A stretch of DNA of 64,000 nt from an uncultured Pelagibacteraceae bacterium (GCA_902557215.1 CACDZM010000003.1:62001-126000); one strand, 5' to 3'. Numbered from the stretch's first letter, positions 26,360 to 39,722 are shown. Numbers and translations are program-made. The notes: a model not told the origin generated them from the letters alone.

Positions 26360-27406
26360 TTAAAAACCAAGGTTGAATTTAATTTTTTTACTCTTAATGA
26401 ACATTACTTTGAATAAAGTGCCCATTTGTTTTTCATCAATAAGTCTATTTAATCTATAAAAGATATCAGCTTTTTTTGAAAAGTTTTTATTTCTAGATAA
26501 TATCTCTGCTCTTTCTTTTATTCCCATTTTAATCAAAAAGTTTTTTTGAGTGTTCAAATTGTTATCTAGTCCACCTAATTTTTGAGTAAATTTTTTAAAT
26601 AATTCAAAATTTATATTGTGTGTAATATCTACTTCTCCAATATTGTCTAAAATATTGGCAAATTTGTGATTAGAAACTGCTTTTAAAGTATTTTTCATTT
26701 TTTTTTCTAGATACCCGTAATCTATTATTAACAATCCTCCAGTATTTTTTTTGATTATATCTGAAATATTTTTTAAATAATCAAAACCAAATTCAGAATA
26801 TTCGATAAAGTTCTGATTTTGTGAAATCTTAAAATTAAGTCTTTTCTCAATCTTTTTTATATCGGTTTTTTTCTCAATAAATGATGCTTTAGAGTAATTT
26901 TCAAAATTAACAAATTTTTCGTACCAAATATTTCTCTGTTTTCTGAATTGCTTTATTGGCATTGCATCAAAAAATTCATTCGCAATAAATATACTTGGAT
27001 TTTTTTTAATCTTATTTATATGAGAAACCCAAATAATTTTAGATTTTGATAATTTTTCTTTTTGTATCCTTATCAAGATTGGGCTCTTTTCATGGATAAT
27101 GATATTACAAGACTCAAGAAAAGACGGAAAATTTTGAAAACTTTCTAGAATCACTTTCATCATCTCACCATTTCCTGCGCCTAGTTCAATCAAATTAAAA
27201 TTTCTAGGACTCCCAAGGTTTTTCCAAAAACTAATAATCCAAATAGCTATCATTTCTGAAAAAAGTCTTGAAATATTTGGTGCTGTAATAAAATCGCCCT
27301 TTTTACCAAAAGGATTCTTTTTCATATAGTAACCAATTTTTTTATTATATAGAGATAAATCAATAAATTTATCTAAAGGGATTTCACCACTCTTTTTTAT
27401 TTTCAT
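26360..27406 (-). CDS. MidA/NDUFAF7-type SAM-dependent methyltransferase (DUF185)
   Basis: Relatives methylate an arginine of a respiratory complex I subunit in mitochondria, so a role in complex I assembly is inferred. The 348-residue protein has the family N-terminus (IPLDKFIDLSLYNKKIGYY), GDFITAPNISRLFSEMI, the SAM motif IELGAGNGEMM and IFIANEFFDAMPIKQF. It overlaps the lgt 3' end by 23 nt, a conserved lgt-midA-pgeF order in alphaproteobacteria. Confidence 0.88.
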   Translation of the reverse strand: MKIKKSGEIPLDKFIDLSLYNKKIGYYMKKNPFGKKGDFITAPNISRLFSEMIAIWIISFWKNLGSPRNFNLIELGAGNGEMMKVILESFQNFPSFLESCNIIIHEKSPILIRIQKEKLSKSKIIWVSHINKIKKNPSIFIANEFFDAMPIKQFRKQRNIWYEKFVNFENYSKASFIEKKTDIKKIEKRLNFKISQNQNFIEYSEFGFDYLKNISDIIKKNTGGLLIIDYGYLEKKMKNTLKAVSNHKFANILDNIGEVDITHNINFELFKKFTQKLGGLDNNLNTQKNFLIKMGIKERAEILSRNKNFSKKADIFYRLNRLIDEKQMGTLFKVMFIKSKKIKFNLGF

Positions 27407-28166
27407 ATTTTTGAATAACTAAATATGATCCAAATAATAAAAACACAAAACTTATAATTTGTCCCATAGTGAGATTGAATAATAAATAACCTAATTGGTC
27501 ATCTGGTACTCTAAAAAATTCTATTACAAATCTAAAAATTGAGTAAAAAACTAGAAACAGTCCAGAGATAAAACCTGGCTTTTTATTAATTATCTTTTTG
27601 TGAAAATAGATCAAAATTAAAAAAAGAATCAGACCCTCAAAAAGTGCTTCATATAACTGTGATGGATGTCTATACAAATTATCAACTTTAATAAATTTTA
27701 CACCCCAGGGTAGATTCGTTTGAGTTCCATATAATTCAGAGTTTATAAAATTTGAAATTCTTCCAAAAAAAATTCCAATTGGAGCAACCAACGAGATAAC
27801 ATCTAAATAATTAAAAACGTTATGTTTGTTTTTATTTGCAAACCAAACACTTATAATTATTATTCCTATAACCCCACCATGAAAAGACATCCCACCTTGC
27901 CAGATTTTAAAAATATCTATAGGGTTTTCGATATAATAATCTAAATTATAAAATAGTACATACCCTAATCTTCCACCTATAATAATACCAAAAATAAGAT
28001 AAGTAACGTAATCATCAAATTTTATTTTAATTCCCTGGTTGTTAATAAAAAATCTTTTAGCTAAGACCCACCCCGCTAGTATTCCAAAAATATAAGCTAG
28101 CGAGTACCATCGTATTTCTAATGAAAAAAAATTTATTGCTACTGGGTCAAAATTATTAATGAACAT
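27384..28166 (-). CDS. lgt: Prolipoprotein diacylglyceryl transferase
   Basis: Inner-membrane enzyme that attaches diacylglycerol to lipoprotein cysteines. The 260-residue protein has about seven hydrophobic helices, the GGRLGYVLFYNLDYY region, GGMSFHGGVIG, the Lgt signature GRISNFINSELYG, and HPSQLYEALFEG. It heads the lgt-midA-pgeF group and is divergent from the UbiK-like gene. Confidence 0.95.
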   Translation of the reverse strand: MFINNFDPVAINFFSLEIRWYSLAYIFGILAGWVLAKRFFINNQGIKIKFDDYVTYLIFGIIIGGRLGYVLFYNLDYYIENPIDIFKIWQGGMSFHGGVIGIIIISVWFANKNKHNVFNYLDVISLVAPIGIFFGRISNFINSELYGTQTNLPWGVKFIKVDNLYRHPSQLYEALFEGLILFLILIYFHKKIINKKPGFISGLFLVFYSIFRFVIEFFRVPDDQLGYLLFNLTMGQIISFVFLLFGSYLVIQKYENKKEW

Positions 28167-28210
28167 TTTGATAAATAATTATAAGTTATATCAGATATTG
28201 AGATAAAAAT

Positions 28211-28462
28211 ATGAAAAATTCAAAATTTGTTTTCGATAAATTGTCTAAAATATTTGAACAAGGCCTTATTACATCAAAAGATCTAGGATCAGAAATTTTA
28301 AGCATTTTAAAATCTAAAAGAGATGAAATAGTTTTTAGAATGAAACTTACAAGTAAAGAAGAATTTGAAGTTTTATCAAAAAGAGTAGAAAATATTGAAA
28401 AAAAAATTTCATCACTACAAAAAACAAATAATAAAAAAACTAAGCGGGCAAGAAAATCTTAA
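28211..28462 (+). CDS. UbiK/BMFP-family small protein
   Basis: 83-residue protein resembling the accessory factor family UbiK (also called BMFP or YqiC). Members assist aerobic ubiquinone synthesis and trimerise through a C-terminal coiled coil. Here an N-terminal amphipathic helix precedes a coiled coil (KEEFEVLSKRVENIEKKISS) and a basic tail. Assignment rests on size and pattern. Its 3' end overlaps the histidine kinase gene by 23 nt. Confidence 0.7.
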   Translation: MKNSKFVFDKLSKIFEQGLITSKDLGSEILSILKSKRDEIVFRMKLTSKEEFEVLSKRVENIEKKISSLQKTNNKKTKRARKS

Positions 28463-29759
28463 CACCAAGTCCATTCATTGATGATTTGTCAAGTTTAATG
28501 TATCCCCCATGAGATCTAATAATATCTGAGGCAATTGATAATCCTAAACCAACACTAGATTTAGTTTCACCTCTACCTTTGTCAATTTTATAAAACGGTT
28601 TAAAAACATTTTCATATTCTTCCTTTGGAATACCTGGTCCATTATCTTCGATAGAAATAAATATATTTTTTCCATTTTTGTTCAACTGAACATTAAGTTT
28701 TTTCCCGTACTTGAGACCGTTATCAATAATATTATTAAAGCTTCTTTTTAATAAATTTTTTCTTCCATTTATCAAAATATTTTGAGCGAGATCTCTAGTA
28801 ATATATGTATTTTCATATCTTTCTATTGTCTCATTTAACAATTTTGAGAGATCAAATATTTCATTTTTTTCTGATTGAGATGAGCTGGTGAATTGTAAAT
28901 ACTCATTGAGCATTTTTTCCATTTCACTTATGTCATCATTTAATTTTGAGGAAATCTCTTTGTCTTTGACAAAAGAAAGTTGCAGTTTCATTCTTGTTAA
29001 AGGTGTCCTTAAATCATGACTAATTCCAGATAACATCTCAGATCTTTGATTCAAATGTCTAAGTATTCTTTTTCTCATTTTATCAAATTCATAACCTGCC
29101 TGTCTGATTTCAAGCGAGCCTGATGGTCTATAGTCATCTACTTCTTCACCTCTGCCAAATTTTTCTGCTGCTTTTGCTAAATTAGCTATTGGCCGAGTTT
29201 GGTTTTTTAAAAATAATATTGCAACAAAAATTAAAAAAATTGCAGGCACAGATATCCATAAAGCAAATAATCTTGCTGAGGAGGCAGTAACTCTATCTCT
29301 TGGAACTAAAAATTCAAAATATCCTTTTTTATATTTAATTCTAATGTTTATTAATTCCAGATAATCAGTAGTGCTAAACCAAAATTTATTGATACCAATA
29401 CTAGACTTTAGCTCTCTTCTTAAAGATCTATCTATAGGACTAAACCATCTTTCATTTAACTTAAAATTAAATTCTTTGTCTTGAATGTATTTTATATTTA
29501 AATCTAAATGGATTGAAAATAAATCAATGATATAATCTTTGTCATTATTCTCATTATCAAAAGCGACAATAAAAGTATCAATTTCCCCAACTAAGGCTCT
29601 TGTCATTCCTTTGTTGGTTTTTATCCAGAGGCTATCAAAAAAAACAATTGTAACTAAAAGTTGAAGTAAAATAACTGGAATTGCAACAATCAGTAACGCT
29701 CTATAAAATAATCTTTTTGGTAATAAATTTTTTACGAATTTATTCAATCCATAAAACAT
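28440..29759 (-). CDS. EnvZ-like sensor histidine kinase
   Basis: Two-component sensor of 439 residues: two membrane helices flanking a periplasmic domain of about 120 residues, a HAMP domain (PIANLAKAAEKFGRGEEV), the H-box GISHDLRTPLTRMKLQ with the phosphorylated His, and a HATPase domain (N box FNNIIDNGLKYGK, G boxes DNGPGIP and GLGLSIASDI). The gene overlaps the response regulator by 20 nt. The signal is unknown. In Caulobacter and Rhodobacter relatives the partner set is marR-ompR-envZ. Confidence 0.9.
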   Translation of the reverse strand: MFYGLNKFVKNLLPKRLFYRALLIVAIPVILLQLLVTIVFFDSLWIKTNKGMTRALVGEIDTFIVAFDNENNDKDYIIDLFSIHLDLNIKYIQDKEFNFKLNERWFSPIDRSLRRELKSSIGINKFWFSTTDYLELINIRIKYKKGYFEFLVPRDRVTASSARLFALWISVPAIFLIFVAILFLKNQTRPIANLAKAAEKFGRGEEVDDYRPSGSLEIRQAGYEFDKMRKRILRHLNQRSEMLSGISHDLRTPLTRMKLQLSFVKDKEISSKLNDDISEMEKMLNEYLQFTSSSQSEKNEIFDLSKLLNETIERYENTYITRDLAQNILINGRKNLLKRSFNNIIDNGLKYGKKLNVQLNKNGKNIFISIEDNGPGIPKEEYENVFKPFYKIDKGRGETKSSVGLGLSIASDIIRSHGGYIKLDKSSMNGLGVKIFLPA

Positions 29760-30417
29760 AACCGCTACCTCTTAAAGTTTGTAAAAATTTTGGATTTTTT
29801 GGATCTATTTCAATTTTTTTTCTCAAACGAGTTATAATTACATCCACTGATCTCTCTTTATCTAAATTTATAAGTTTACCTATATCAACCCTAGAGAATG
29901 TTTTACCAGGATTGTTTATCATTTTTTCTAAAATGATTTTTTCTGCAATATTTATTTTGAATTCCTCATTATTTTTAAGAATTATTAATTTATTTAGATC
30001 AATTTCAATATTTGAGAACTGAACTACTTTTTTTAAATTTTTATCTTTAGTTTTTTTTAGAATATTTTTGATGCGAAGCAAAAGTTCTCTAGGTTCAAAT
30101 GGTTTTGGTAAATAGTCATCTGCACCTATTTCTAATCCCTCAACTCTCTCGTCTGCAGTACCCTTTGCAGTTAGCAATATTATAGGTGTCAAAATTTTAT
30201 TCACATTATCTTTAATAAATTGAAGACCACTTTTACCCGGCATCATTATGTCTAAAATAATTATATCAAAATTAATTATTTCAATTTTTTCAGTTGCATC
30301 CTCAGCATTTTTTGCGGTTGTAACTAAAAAATTATTTTCATTTAAATATTTTTTCACTAGTGATCTTATACCCTCATCATCGTCTACTACTAATATATGT
30401 GCTAAAAATTCATCCAT
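29740..30417 (-). CDS. OmpR/PetR-family response regulator
   Basis: 225-residue regulator with a receiver domain (DDDE near the N-terminus, phospho-acceptor in IIILDIMMPGKSG, Lys in DDYLPKPFEPREL) and a C-terminal winged-helix domain (SVDVIITRLRKKIEIDPKNP...LRGSGYVLW). It sits between a MarR gene and its kinase, overlapping both, so all three are one operon. It resembles Rhodobacter PetR; the target genes are not evident. Confidence 0.92.
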   Translation of the reverse strand: MDEFLAHILVVDDDEGIRSLVKKYLNENNFLVTTAKNAEDATEKIEIINFDIIILDIMMPGKSGLQFIKDNVNKILTPIILLTAKGTADERVEGLEIGADDYLPKPFEPRELLLRIKNILKKTKDKNLKKVVQFSNIEIDLNKLIILKNNEEFKINIAEKIILEKMINNPGKTFSRVDIGKLINLDKERSVDVIITRLRKKIEIDPKNPKFLQTLRGSGYVLWIE

Positions 30418-30847
30418 TTATAATTTTTTTCAGAACCTTATCAAAGTTTACGACCTCATCGGAACTTGAGTTTAATAAAGCGTTATAGATCCTTTTTTTT
30501 TGTGATTCGAAAATTTCAAGAAAAATCTTTTCTCCCTTTTCATTGAGATATACATGTTTGATCCTTGTGTCTTGTTCGTCTTTTTCGAATTTAATAATGC
30601 CAAGCTTTGTTAAATCTTTTAAAACTCTATTTAAGCTTTGTTTTGTTATTTTTAATTTTTTCAAAAGTTCGGAAATTGAGATACCCTCATATGTCGAAAT
30701 AAGGTGGATTACTTTGTGATGAGCAGTACCTATTGAATATTTATTTAGAATTTTTTTTGGGTCGGTGAAAGTGTCTCTATAAACTATAAAAAGTTTTTCA
30801 ATTAAATCTTTTAATTGCTCATCTTTAAGATAAAGTAAATCTTTCAT
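30410..30847 (-). CDS. MarR-family transcriptional regulator (PetP-like)
   Basis: 145-residue winged-helix regulator. It shows the MarR fold pattern: HHKVIHLISTYEGISISELL, the recognition helix ITKQSLNRVLKDLTKLGIIK, and the wing DEQDTRIKHVYLNEKG. It is first in the marR-response regulator-kinase operon and overlaps the regulator by 8 nt. Rhodobacter capsulatus petP/petR has the same pairing. It may bind the 73-nt region shared with divergent ilvE. Confidence 0.85.
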   Translation of the reverse strand: MKDLLYLKDEQLKDLIEKLFIVYRDTFTDPKKILNKYSIGTAHHKVIHLISTYEGISISELLKKLKITKQSLNRVLKDLTKLGIIKFEKDEQDTRIKHVYLNEKGEKIFLEIFESQKKRIYNALLNSSSDEVVNFDKVLKKIING

Positions 30848-30862
30848 AATAGGTAAGTTATA

Positions 30863-30891
30863 TTGACATATTAAAGATACAAAGATATTTT
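30863..30891 (+). promoter_or_regulatory. ilvE promoter
   Basis: A consensus -35 TTGACA (30863-30868) and a -10 TATTTT (30886-30891) are separated by 17 nt in the marR/ilvE gap. The expected transcript would start about 22 nt before the ilvE ATG. The -35 overlaps AT-rich half-palindromes that the divergent MarR protein could bind; that is inference only. Confidence 0.6.
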
Positions 30892-30920
30892 TTTGAATAA
30901 TTAAAAAAAAATTTTCTAAT

Positions 30921-31802
30921 ATGATACCTTACGATAAAAGAAATGGTAAAATATGGTACAACAACGACCTTGTAGATTGGTCAGATGTCAAAGTTCACGT
31001 CTTAAGTCATGGTTTACACTATGCAAGCTGTGTATTTGAAGGCGAAAGAGTTTATGATGGTTCAATATTTAAATTAGAGGAACATACTTCAAGATTTTTT
31101 TACTCAGCAAAAAGAATGGGTTTTGAGATTCCTTATACTGAGAGAGAGATAAATGAAGCCTCAAAAAAAATTATAACTGTTCAGAATGTAAAAAATGGTT
31201 ACGTCAGACCTGTTGCTTGGCGAGGAAGTGAAATGATGGCCATATCTGCACAGCAGACAAAGATTCATGTCGCTATCGCAACATGGGAATGGGGTTCTTA
31301 TTTTGATCCAAAATTAAAAATCGAGGGCATAAAATTAAACATTTCAAATTGGCGAAGGCCTGCTCCTAATACAATTCCTTGGGATACCAAAGCATCTGGT
31401 CTTTATATGATTTGTACTTTGTCAAAACATGAAGCGGAAAAAGAGGGTTACACAGATTCTTTGATGTTAGACCATGAGGGAAATATTGCTGAAGCAACAG
31501 GTGCTAATGTTTTTTTTAAAGACAAAAATGGTGAATTGCATACACCAATACCTGACTCATTTTTAGATGGTATTACTCGAAGAACAGTAATTGGGATAGC
31601 AAAATCAAAAAATATAAAAGTTCATGAAAGAAAAATAATTCCTTCAGAGTTAAAAGATTTTGTTGGTTGCTTTCTAACGGGCACTGCTGCTGAAGTTACT
31701 CCAGTTTCTTGTATAGCAAATAATCAATTTAAAGTTTGTGAAATGATTATAGACTTAAACGAGAGTTATCAGCTGGTTGTTAGAAAAAAAAAGGCGGCTT
31801 AA
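30921..31802 (+). CDS. ilvE: Branched-chain amino acid aminotransferase
   Basis: PLP enzyme making Val, Leu and Ile from their keto acids. The 293-residue fold-type IV protein has LSHGLHYASCVFEGERVYDG, the PLP lysine in DTKASGLYMICTLSK, SLMLDHEGNIAEATGANVFF and the C-terminal CFLTGTAAEVTPV. A D-amino acid aminotransferase is less likely given EGERVY and the closeness to IlvE class I. It ends in TTAA shared with convergent pgsA. Confidence 0.93.
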   Translation: MIPYDKRNGKIWYNNDLVDWSDVKVHVLSHGLHYASCVFEGERVYDGSIFKLEEHTSRFFYSAKRMGFEIPYTEREINEASKKIITVQNVKNGYVRPVAWRGSEMMAISAQQTKIHVAIATWEWGSYFDPKLKIEGIKLNISNWRRPAPNTIPWDTKASGLYMICTLSKHEAEKEGYTDSLMLDHEGNIAEATGANVFFKDKNGELHTPIPDSFLDGITRRTVIGIAKSKNIKVHERKIIPSELKDFVGCFLTGTAAEVTPVSCIANNQFKVCEMIIDLNESYQLVVRKKKAA

Positions 31803-32383
31803 TCTTTATTATCCTCAGAAATAGCATGGTCGATACCTTTTCGCATGTAATCATAGCCAGTAAAAAGTGTTAATGCTGCAGAAAGCCATAAAAGAATTAT
31901 ACCAATGGTCTGAGCATTATAATCTTGAAAATTAATTATTTTGTTTCCAGTTTCACCTGAAAGCAAAAGTGCAATAGAAACCATTTGCAAAACTGTTTTC
32001 AATTTAGCTAAACTGGAGACTGGAAGTTTAATTTCCCCTTTAGCCAAGAACTCTCTAAGACCAGAAATTAAAATTTCACGTGTAAGAATTATTATTGCAG
32101 CAATTACCTCGTAATTCCGAATAGTGCCATCCATAACTAATAATATAAGAGCAGCTGCAACAATAATTTTGTCAGCTATTGGATCTAGTAATTCTCCAAG
32201 TTTTGACTCTTCACCAAGAAATCTTGCTAGCATGCCATCTAGAAAATCTGTAAAAGAGGCAACAATAAATAATATTAATGCAGTAAGGTCTCCATAAAAA
32301 CCAGGAAGATAAAAAGCTAAAACAAAAAATGGCACAATTAAAATTCTGCCTACAGTTAATATATTTGGTATTTTTCTGAGCAT
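31799..32383 (-). CDS. pgsA: CDP-diacylglycerol--glycerol-3-phosphate 3-phosphatidyltransferase
   Basis: Membrane enzyme for phosphatidylglycerol synthesis. The 194-residue protein has N-terminal IPNILTVGRILIVPFF and the CDP-alcohol phosphotransferase motif D-G-x2-A-R-x8-G-x3-D-x3-D in FLDGMLARFLGEESKLGELL followed by DPIADK. It lies 8 nt after uvrC, the standard uvrC-pgsA order. Confidence 0.95.
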   Translation of the reverse strand: MLRKIPNILTVGRILIVPFFVLAFYLPGFYGDLTALILFIVASFTDFLDGMLARFLGEESKLGELLDPIADKIIVAAALILLVMDGTIRNYEVIAAIIILTREILISGLREFLAKGEIKLPVSSLAKLKTVLQMVSIALLLSGETGNKIINFQDYNAQTIGIILLWLSAALTLFTGYDYMRKGIDHAISEDNKD

Positions 32384-32391
32384 ATTTATTT

Positions 32392-34227
32392 TTATTCGTG
32401 AAAGAAATTATATATCTTTTTCGCAACTTTTGCTTCAACCCCTTCGACAGATTTTATTTCATCAAGACTTGCAGATTCTACTGCTCTAGCAGAGCCAAAG
32501 TGGTTTAATAAAGCTCTTTTTCGAATAGAACCGATACCTTCTATTTGATCTAGAAGTGATTTACTTAACCCTTTTTTTCTTTTAGCTCTATGAGCACTGA
32601 TCGCGAACCGATGAGACTCATCCCTTACTCTCTGAAGAAAAAAAAGAGTAGGGTCATTTTTGGCAAATTTAAACTCTTTACCATTATGAAAAAAGGTTTC
32701 GTTACCACTGTTTCTAAGTTTCCCTTTTGCTATTGCAACTATTGGTAAGTCATGAAGGCCTAGTTCATTTAGAGCTTCTCTTGCAACTGAGTACTGGCCT
32801 TTTCCACCATCAATCAGAACTAGATCGGGAAAAGTTAGGTAGTTGTCTTTCTCTTGTATAGCTCTTTTAAATCTTCGATTTAGCACCTCCCGCATCATAC
32901 CATAGTCATCTTGTTCATTCTTTTGGATCTTAATGTTAAATTTTCTATATCTTTTTTTAATAAATCCTTCATCTCCATAAGCGATTAACGCACCAACACT
33001 ATTTGTTCCTTGGATATGACTATTATCATAAACCTCAATCAAATTAATATTTGTTTCTAAATTAAATTTATTTGCTACTGCATCAAATAATTCTCTATTA
33101 TTTTGGCTTTCGTAAAGTTTTCTAGTTAGGCTATCTTTTGCATTTTTAATTGCCTGATTAATTACTTTTAATTTTGATCCTTTTTTTGCAATGGATATGT
33201 TGATTTGTTTCTCTTCCTTTTGAGATAGAGTTTTTTCAATTAAAATTTTTTCTTTAATTTCTTCAGATAATATAATTGATGAAGGAACACTTTTATTTTC
33301 ATAAAATTGAGAAACAAAAGAATTTAATATGTCACTTAATTTTTCGTCAGGATCATGCTTTGGAAAAAAAGCTTGATTCCCCCAATTTTGTTTTGATCTA
33401 TAAAAAAAAACCTGAATGCAAGTTTTACCAGACTCTTTATAGCCAGCGATTACATCGGCTTCAATTAAATTTGCCTCATTAATTCTTTGTGACGATTGAA
33501 TAATATTTAAGGATTTTATTCTATCTCTTAAAATTACTGCTTTTTCAAAATCTAAATCCTCACTAGCCTTTTCCATTTGATTTGAGAGACTTTTCTGTAT
33601 TTTTCTTGATTTACCAGAAACAAATTCGATAGCATCATCTACAGTTTTTTTATATTCATCATCATTTATGTATCCGACACAAGGTCCAGAGCATCTTTTA
33701 ATCTGATAAAGGATACAAGGACGTTGTCTGTTTTTAAAGACAGTATCATCACAAACTCTTAAGTGGAAAATTTTCTGAATCATTTTTATTGTCCAATTAG
33801 CTGAGCCTGCTGATGCGAAAGGACCAAAATAAAAACCTTCTTTTGTTTTTTTTCCTCTATGTCTTTTTATTTGTGGCCATTTATCTTTGTTACCAATAAA
33901 AATAAACGGAAAAGACTTATCATCCCTTAAAAGAATATTAAATTTTGGTTTATGTTTTTTGATTAAATTCGCTTCAAGAAGTAAAGCCTCACTTTCATTT
34001 GATGTGGTTGTTATCTCAAGCCTTCTTGTTTGAGATAACATTCTTTCAGTTCTTATAATATGATTTTTTTCAGCTACATAACTTTTTAGTCTGTTAGGCA
34101 AATTTTTTGCTTTACCCACATAAAGGATATCTCCTTTTTCATTAAGCATACGATAAACACCAGGAAGTTTAGGAATTAGAGGCAGTTCTTTTTTTATTAC
34201 CTCTTTGCCAATTTCAGAACTTATCAT
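32392..34227 (-). CDS. uvrC: Excinuclease ABC subunit C
   Basis: Makes both incisions in nucleotide excision repair. From the ATG at 34227 (611 residues) the GIY-YIG nuclease ([20 protein letters not shown]), the Cys-rich [17 protein letters not shown], the UVR motif ([16 protein letters not shown]), the RNase H-like nuclease ([28 protein letters not shown]) and C-terminal helix-hairpin-helix ([18 protein letters not shown]) appear in order. The ATG at 34257 was rejected as overlapping folB more deeply without conserved residues. Confidence 0.96.
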   Translation of the reverse strand: MISSEIGKEVIKKELPLIPKLPGVYRMLNEKGDILYVGKAKNLPNRLKSYVAEKNHIIRTERMLSQTRRLEITTTSNESEALLLEANLIKKHKPKFNILLRDDKSFPFIFIGNKDKWPQIKRHRGKKTKEGFYFGPFASAGSANWTIKMIQKIFHLRVCDDTVFKNRQRPCILYQIKRCSGPCVGYINDDEYKKTVDDAIEFVSGKSRKIQKSLSNQMEKASEDLDFEKAVILRDRIKSLNIIQSSQRINEANLIEADVIAGYKESGKTCIQVFFYRSKQNWGNQAFFPKHDPDEKLSDILNSFVSQFYENKSVPSSIILSEEIKEKILIEKTLSQKEEKQINISIAKKGSKLKVINQAIKNAKDSLTRKLYESQNNRELFDAVANKFNLETNINLIEVYDNSHIQGTNSVGALIAYGDEGFIKKRYRKFNIKIQKNEQDDYGMMREVLNRRFKRAIQEKDNYLTFPDLVLIDGGKGQYSVAREALNELGLHDLPIVAIAKGKLRNSGNETFFHNGKEFKFAKNDPTLFFLQRVRDESHRFAISAHRAKRKKGLSKSLLDQIEGIGSIRKRALLNHFGSARAVESASLDEIKSVEGVEAKVAKKIYNFFHE

Positions 34228-34639
34228 GACTTCGTTTTTTTGTAATTTGGATACCAACAGATGAACATTGTTTCAGAATTTCTAATTTTTCAATTTTAAG
34301 CATTATTTTACCTATTCTCTTATCTTTGAAAAGTTCATCAAAAACAGCCTCGGCCAAAGTTTCTAAGAAATTATAATGTTTCTTTTTAATTAGTTTTTTA
34401 ATTAATTTTACAATAGTTGCATAATTTACAATTGATTTAAGGTCTTTATCGTTTGAAGGTTTTTTATCTTGATAATCAATTTCCAAACTAAATTTTACTT
34501 TTTGAGTTTTCTCTTTTTCAAAATCATAATAACCAAGTTTCAAATCTAGAATAAGTTCATTAATGAGAATTTTTTTCTCATAATTAAATAAGCTTTTGTT
34601 TTCATCTATTTTTACAACTTTGAGATTATTTTTTTTCAT
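34214..34639 (-). CDS. folB: Dihydroneopterin aldolase family protein
   Basis: Folate-pathway enzyme that cleaves dihydroneopterin. The 141-residue protein has the FolB pattern: [49 protein letters not shown], and the C-terminal strand IMLKIEKLE. It has a 25-residue N-terminal extension before the domain. It overlaps the FolM-like gene by 4 nt and uvrC by 14 nt. Confidence 0.83.
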   Translation of the reverse strand: MKKNNLKVVKIDENKSLFNYEKKILINELILDLKLGYYDFEKEKTQKVKFSLEIDYQDKKPSNDKDLKSIVNYATIVKLIKKLIKKKHYNFLETLAEAVFDELFKDKRIGKIMLKIEKLEILKQCSSVGIQITKKRSHDKF

Positions 34640-35372
34640 TCCTTTCCTTTAATTATATCAGGTGTTTGCCAATTTAAGCTTTGACCACTATCTATTGCTA
34701 AAATTTGACCTGTAATAGAGCTGTTTTTAATAAAAAAGTCAACTGCATTACAAATCTCATTAACATCAACTTGCTTTTTTAGTGGTGTAGCTAAATATTG
34801 ACTTTTAAAATGTTTTTCCGATTGTCTTTTATTTTTAATTGTTGGTCCTGGAGCTATTCCATTAACTCTTATAAATGGTGACAAACTCATCGCGCTTGTT
34901 TTGGTTAAAGTATAAAGGCCTGTTTTACTTAATGTGTATGAGAAGAAATATGGAGTAAGCTTAAATACTCTTTGATCAATTATATTGATAATATTGTTAT
35001 TTTTGCCTTTAATATTCTTTGAAAACTCTTTTGATAAAAGAGCAGGGGCTTTAAGATTTGTAGAAATATGATTGTCCCAGCTCTTAGAGGTAAAATTTTC
35101 TAATTTATCATTTTCAAATAATGAGGCATTATTTATTAGACAGTCAAAAAATTTCATTTTTAATTTTGAGAATTTAATAATTTTAATGATATCTTTTTCC
35201 TTACTAAGATCCCCCTTAATTAAATAAATTTTTGTTCCAAAATTTTGAAGTTTTTTTTTTAGATTTTCAGCTTTTGACTTAGATTTATGATATTGAATTA
35301 CAATTTGCTTACTTGGCCCTGACAATTTTTCTGCTATTGCAGCACCCATTCTCGTAGCTCCACCTGTAATTA

Positions 35373-35391
<19 letters not shown>
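34636..35391 (-). CDS. Short-chain dehydrogenase, FolM/pteridine reductase-like
   Basis: 251-residue NADP-type SDR. It begins [18 protein letters not shown], has [16 protein letters not shown], the catalytic YTLSK with upstream [17 protein letters not shown], and [10 protein letters not shown]. The [16 protein letters not shown] and DQRV...SY features resemble dihydromonapterin/pteridine reductases (FolM, PTR1), and folB is the next gene, so a reduced-pterin or folate role is inferred. It overlaps uvrB by 19 nt. Confidence 0.78.
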
Positions 35392-38773
<3,382 letters not shown>

Positions 38774-39721
38774 TTATTTTTGATTTAGAATCTTTTTTGC
38801 AGGAATAGTTTTTTTAATCCAAGATTTTGGAATAGAATTAATACCCTTTAGGGAAGCAAAGTATGCTCCAACAAAATTTGCTCTAGAGCAATTACAACCT
38901 CCGCCCTTGATAGTTTTTAAAATCGCATCTTTATAATTTTTTGAATTTATAATTGTATAAATTGAGCTATTAAAAGTTCCTGGATAACTGCAAGCCATTC
39001 CTAGTTTTTTAATTGTTTTAGGATAAAATTTCGATTTGAATTTTTTGATCCTTTTTATGTCTTTGATAATTTCTTTAAACAAAAAATTTCCACTAAATTT
39101 TTTTACAAATTTATTAATAGGATCTTTGTTTCCCTTTAAAGCAAAATCAATTAGATAAAATTTTGCGATCGCATACTTTAAGCTGATTTTTGAAACAGTA
39201 ACAATTTTTATGATCTTTTCTAAGCTTTTAAAATCATGGCCGTAAAGAAAAAAAGGCAGCGTTGCACAAAAACCATCTGACTCATTGACTTTCATTCCAC
39301 CAGAAATTTTTTTTTTTGATTTAATATTGTTTACAGTTTCTATTATATTTTGGTGTATCCATGGTCCTCTTATTAAGCCACGCCAATCTTTAACTTTTTT
39401 ATACTTTGACCTTATAGCTAAATTTTTCCAATACTTACTTCCGGGACCAAAATTTTTAAGAATATTCTTTTTAAAATTTTTCTCTAAATTTTCATCTCCA
39501 TCAACTAATGTTTTAAACATCACTTGGCCAATGTCGTTGTAACCAGAAACTTTTCCGGTTTTAATATTATAGAAAGGGCTTTTATTTTTTTCTAAAAAAG
39601 TAAAGTCTTTTTTGCCTTTAATATATTCAAGCAATTTTTTTTGATTATATACCCAATGCAATGGTCTTGCTGCCGCATCTGCTACTGTAGCCCCTAAGAA
39701 TACATGGAGATTATTTTTCAC
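38774..39721 (-). CDS. ADP-ribosylglycohydrolase-fold protein, J1-crystallin-like
   Basis: 315-residue protein with the family start FLGATVADAAARPLHWVY and the end (GGGCNCSR at 273-280, then NFVGAYFASLKGINSIPKSW) aligning by eye to the GGDTDT and GxxxGxxxGxxxIP..W region of ADP-ribosylglycohydrolases. The Asp residues that bind Mg2+ in DraG/ARH enzymes are replaced by Gly-Cys-Asn-Cys, closer to J1-crystallin and selenoprotein J relatives. Enzyme activity is doubtful and no substrate can be named. Confidence 0.7.
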   Translation of the reverse strand: MKNNLHVFLGATVADAAARPLHWVYNQKKLLEYIKGKKDFTFLEKNKSPFYNIKTGKVSGYNDIGQVMFKTLVDGDENLEKNFKKNILKNFGPGSKYWKNLAIRSKYKKVKDWRGLIRGPWIHQNIIETVNNIKSKKKISGGMKVNESDGFCATLPFFLYGHDFKSLEKIIKIVTVSKISLKYAIAKFYLIDFALKGNKDPINKFVKKFSGNFLFKEIIKDIKRIKKFKSKFYPKTIKKLGMACSYPGTFNSSIYTIINSKNYKDAILKTIKGGGCNCSRANFVGAYFASLKGINSIPKSWIKKTIPAKKILNQK

Positions 39722-39722
39722 T

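Noticed and set aside
32070-32090. TTTCACGTG inside pgsA resembling parS
   Set aside because: Only nine bases match and the other arm is not palindromic; it is explained by coding sequence.
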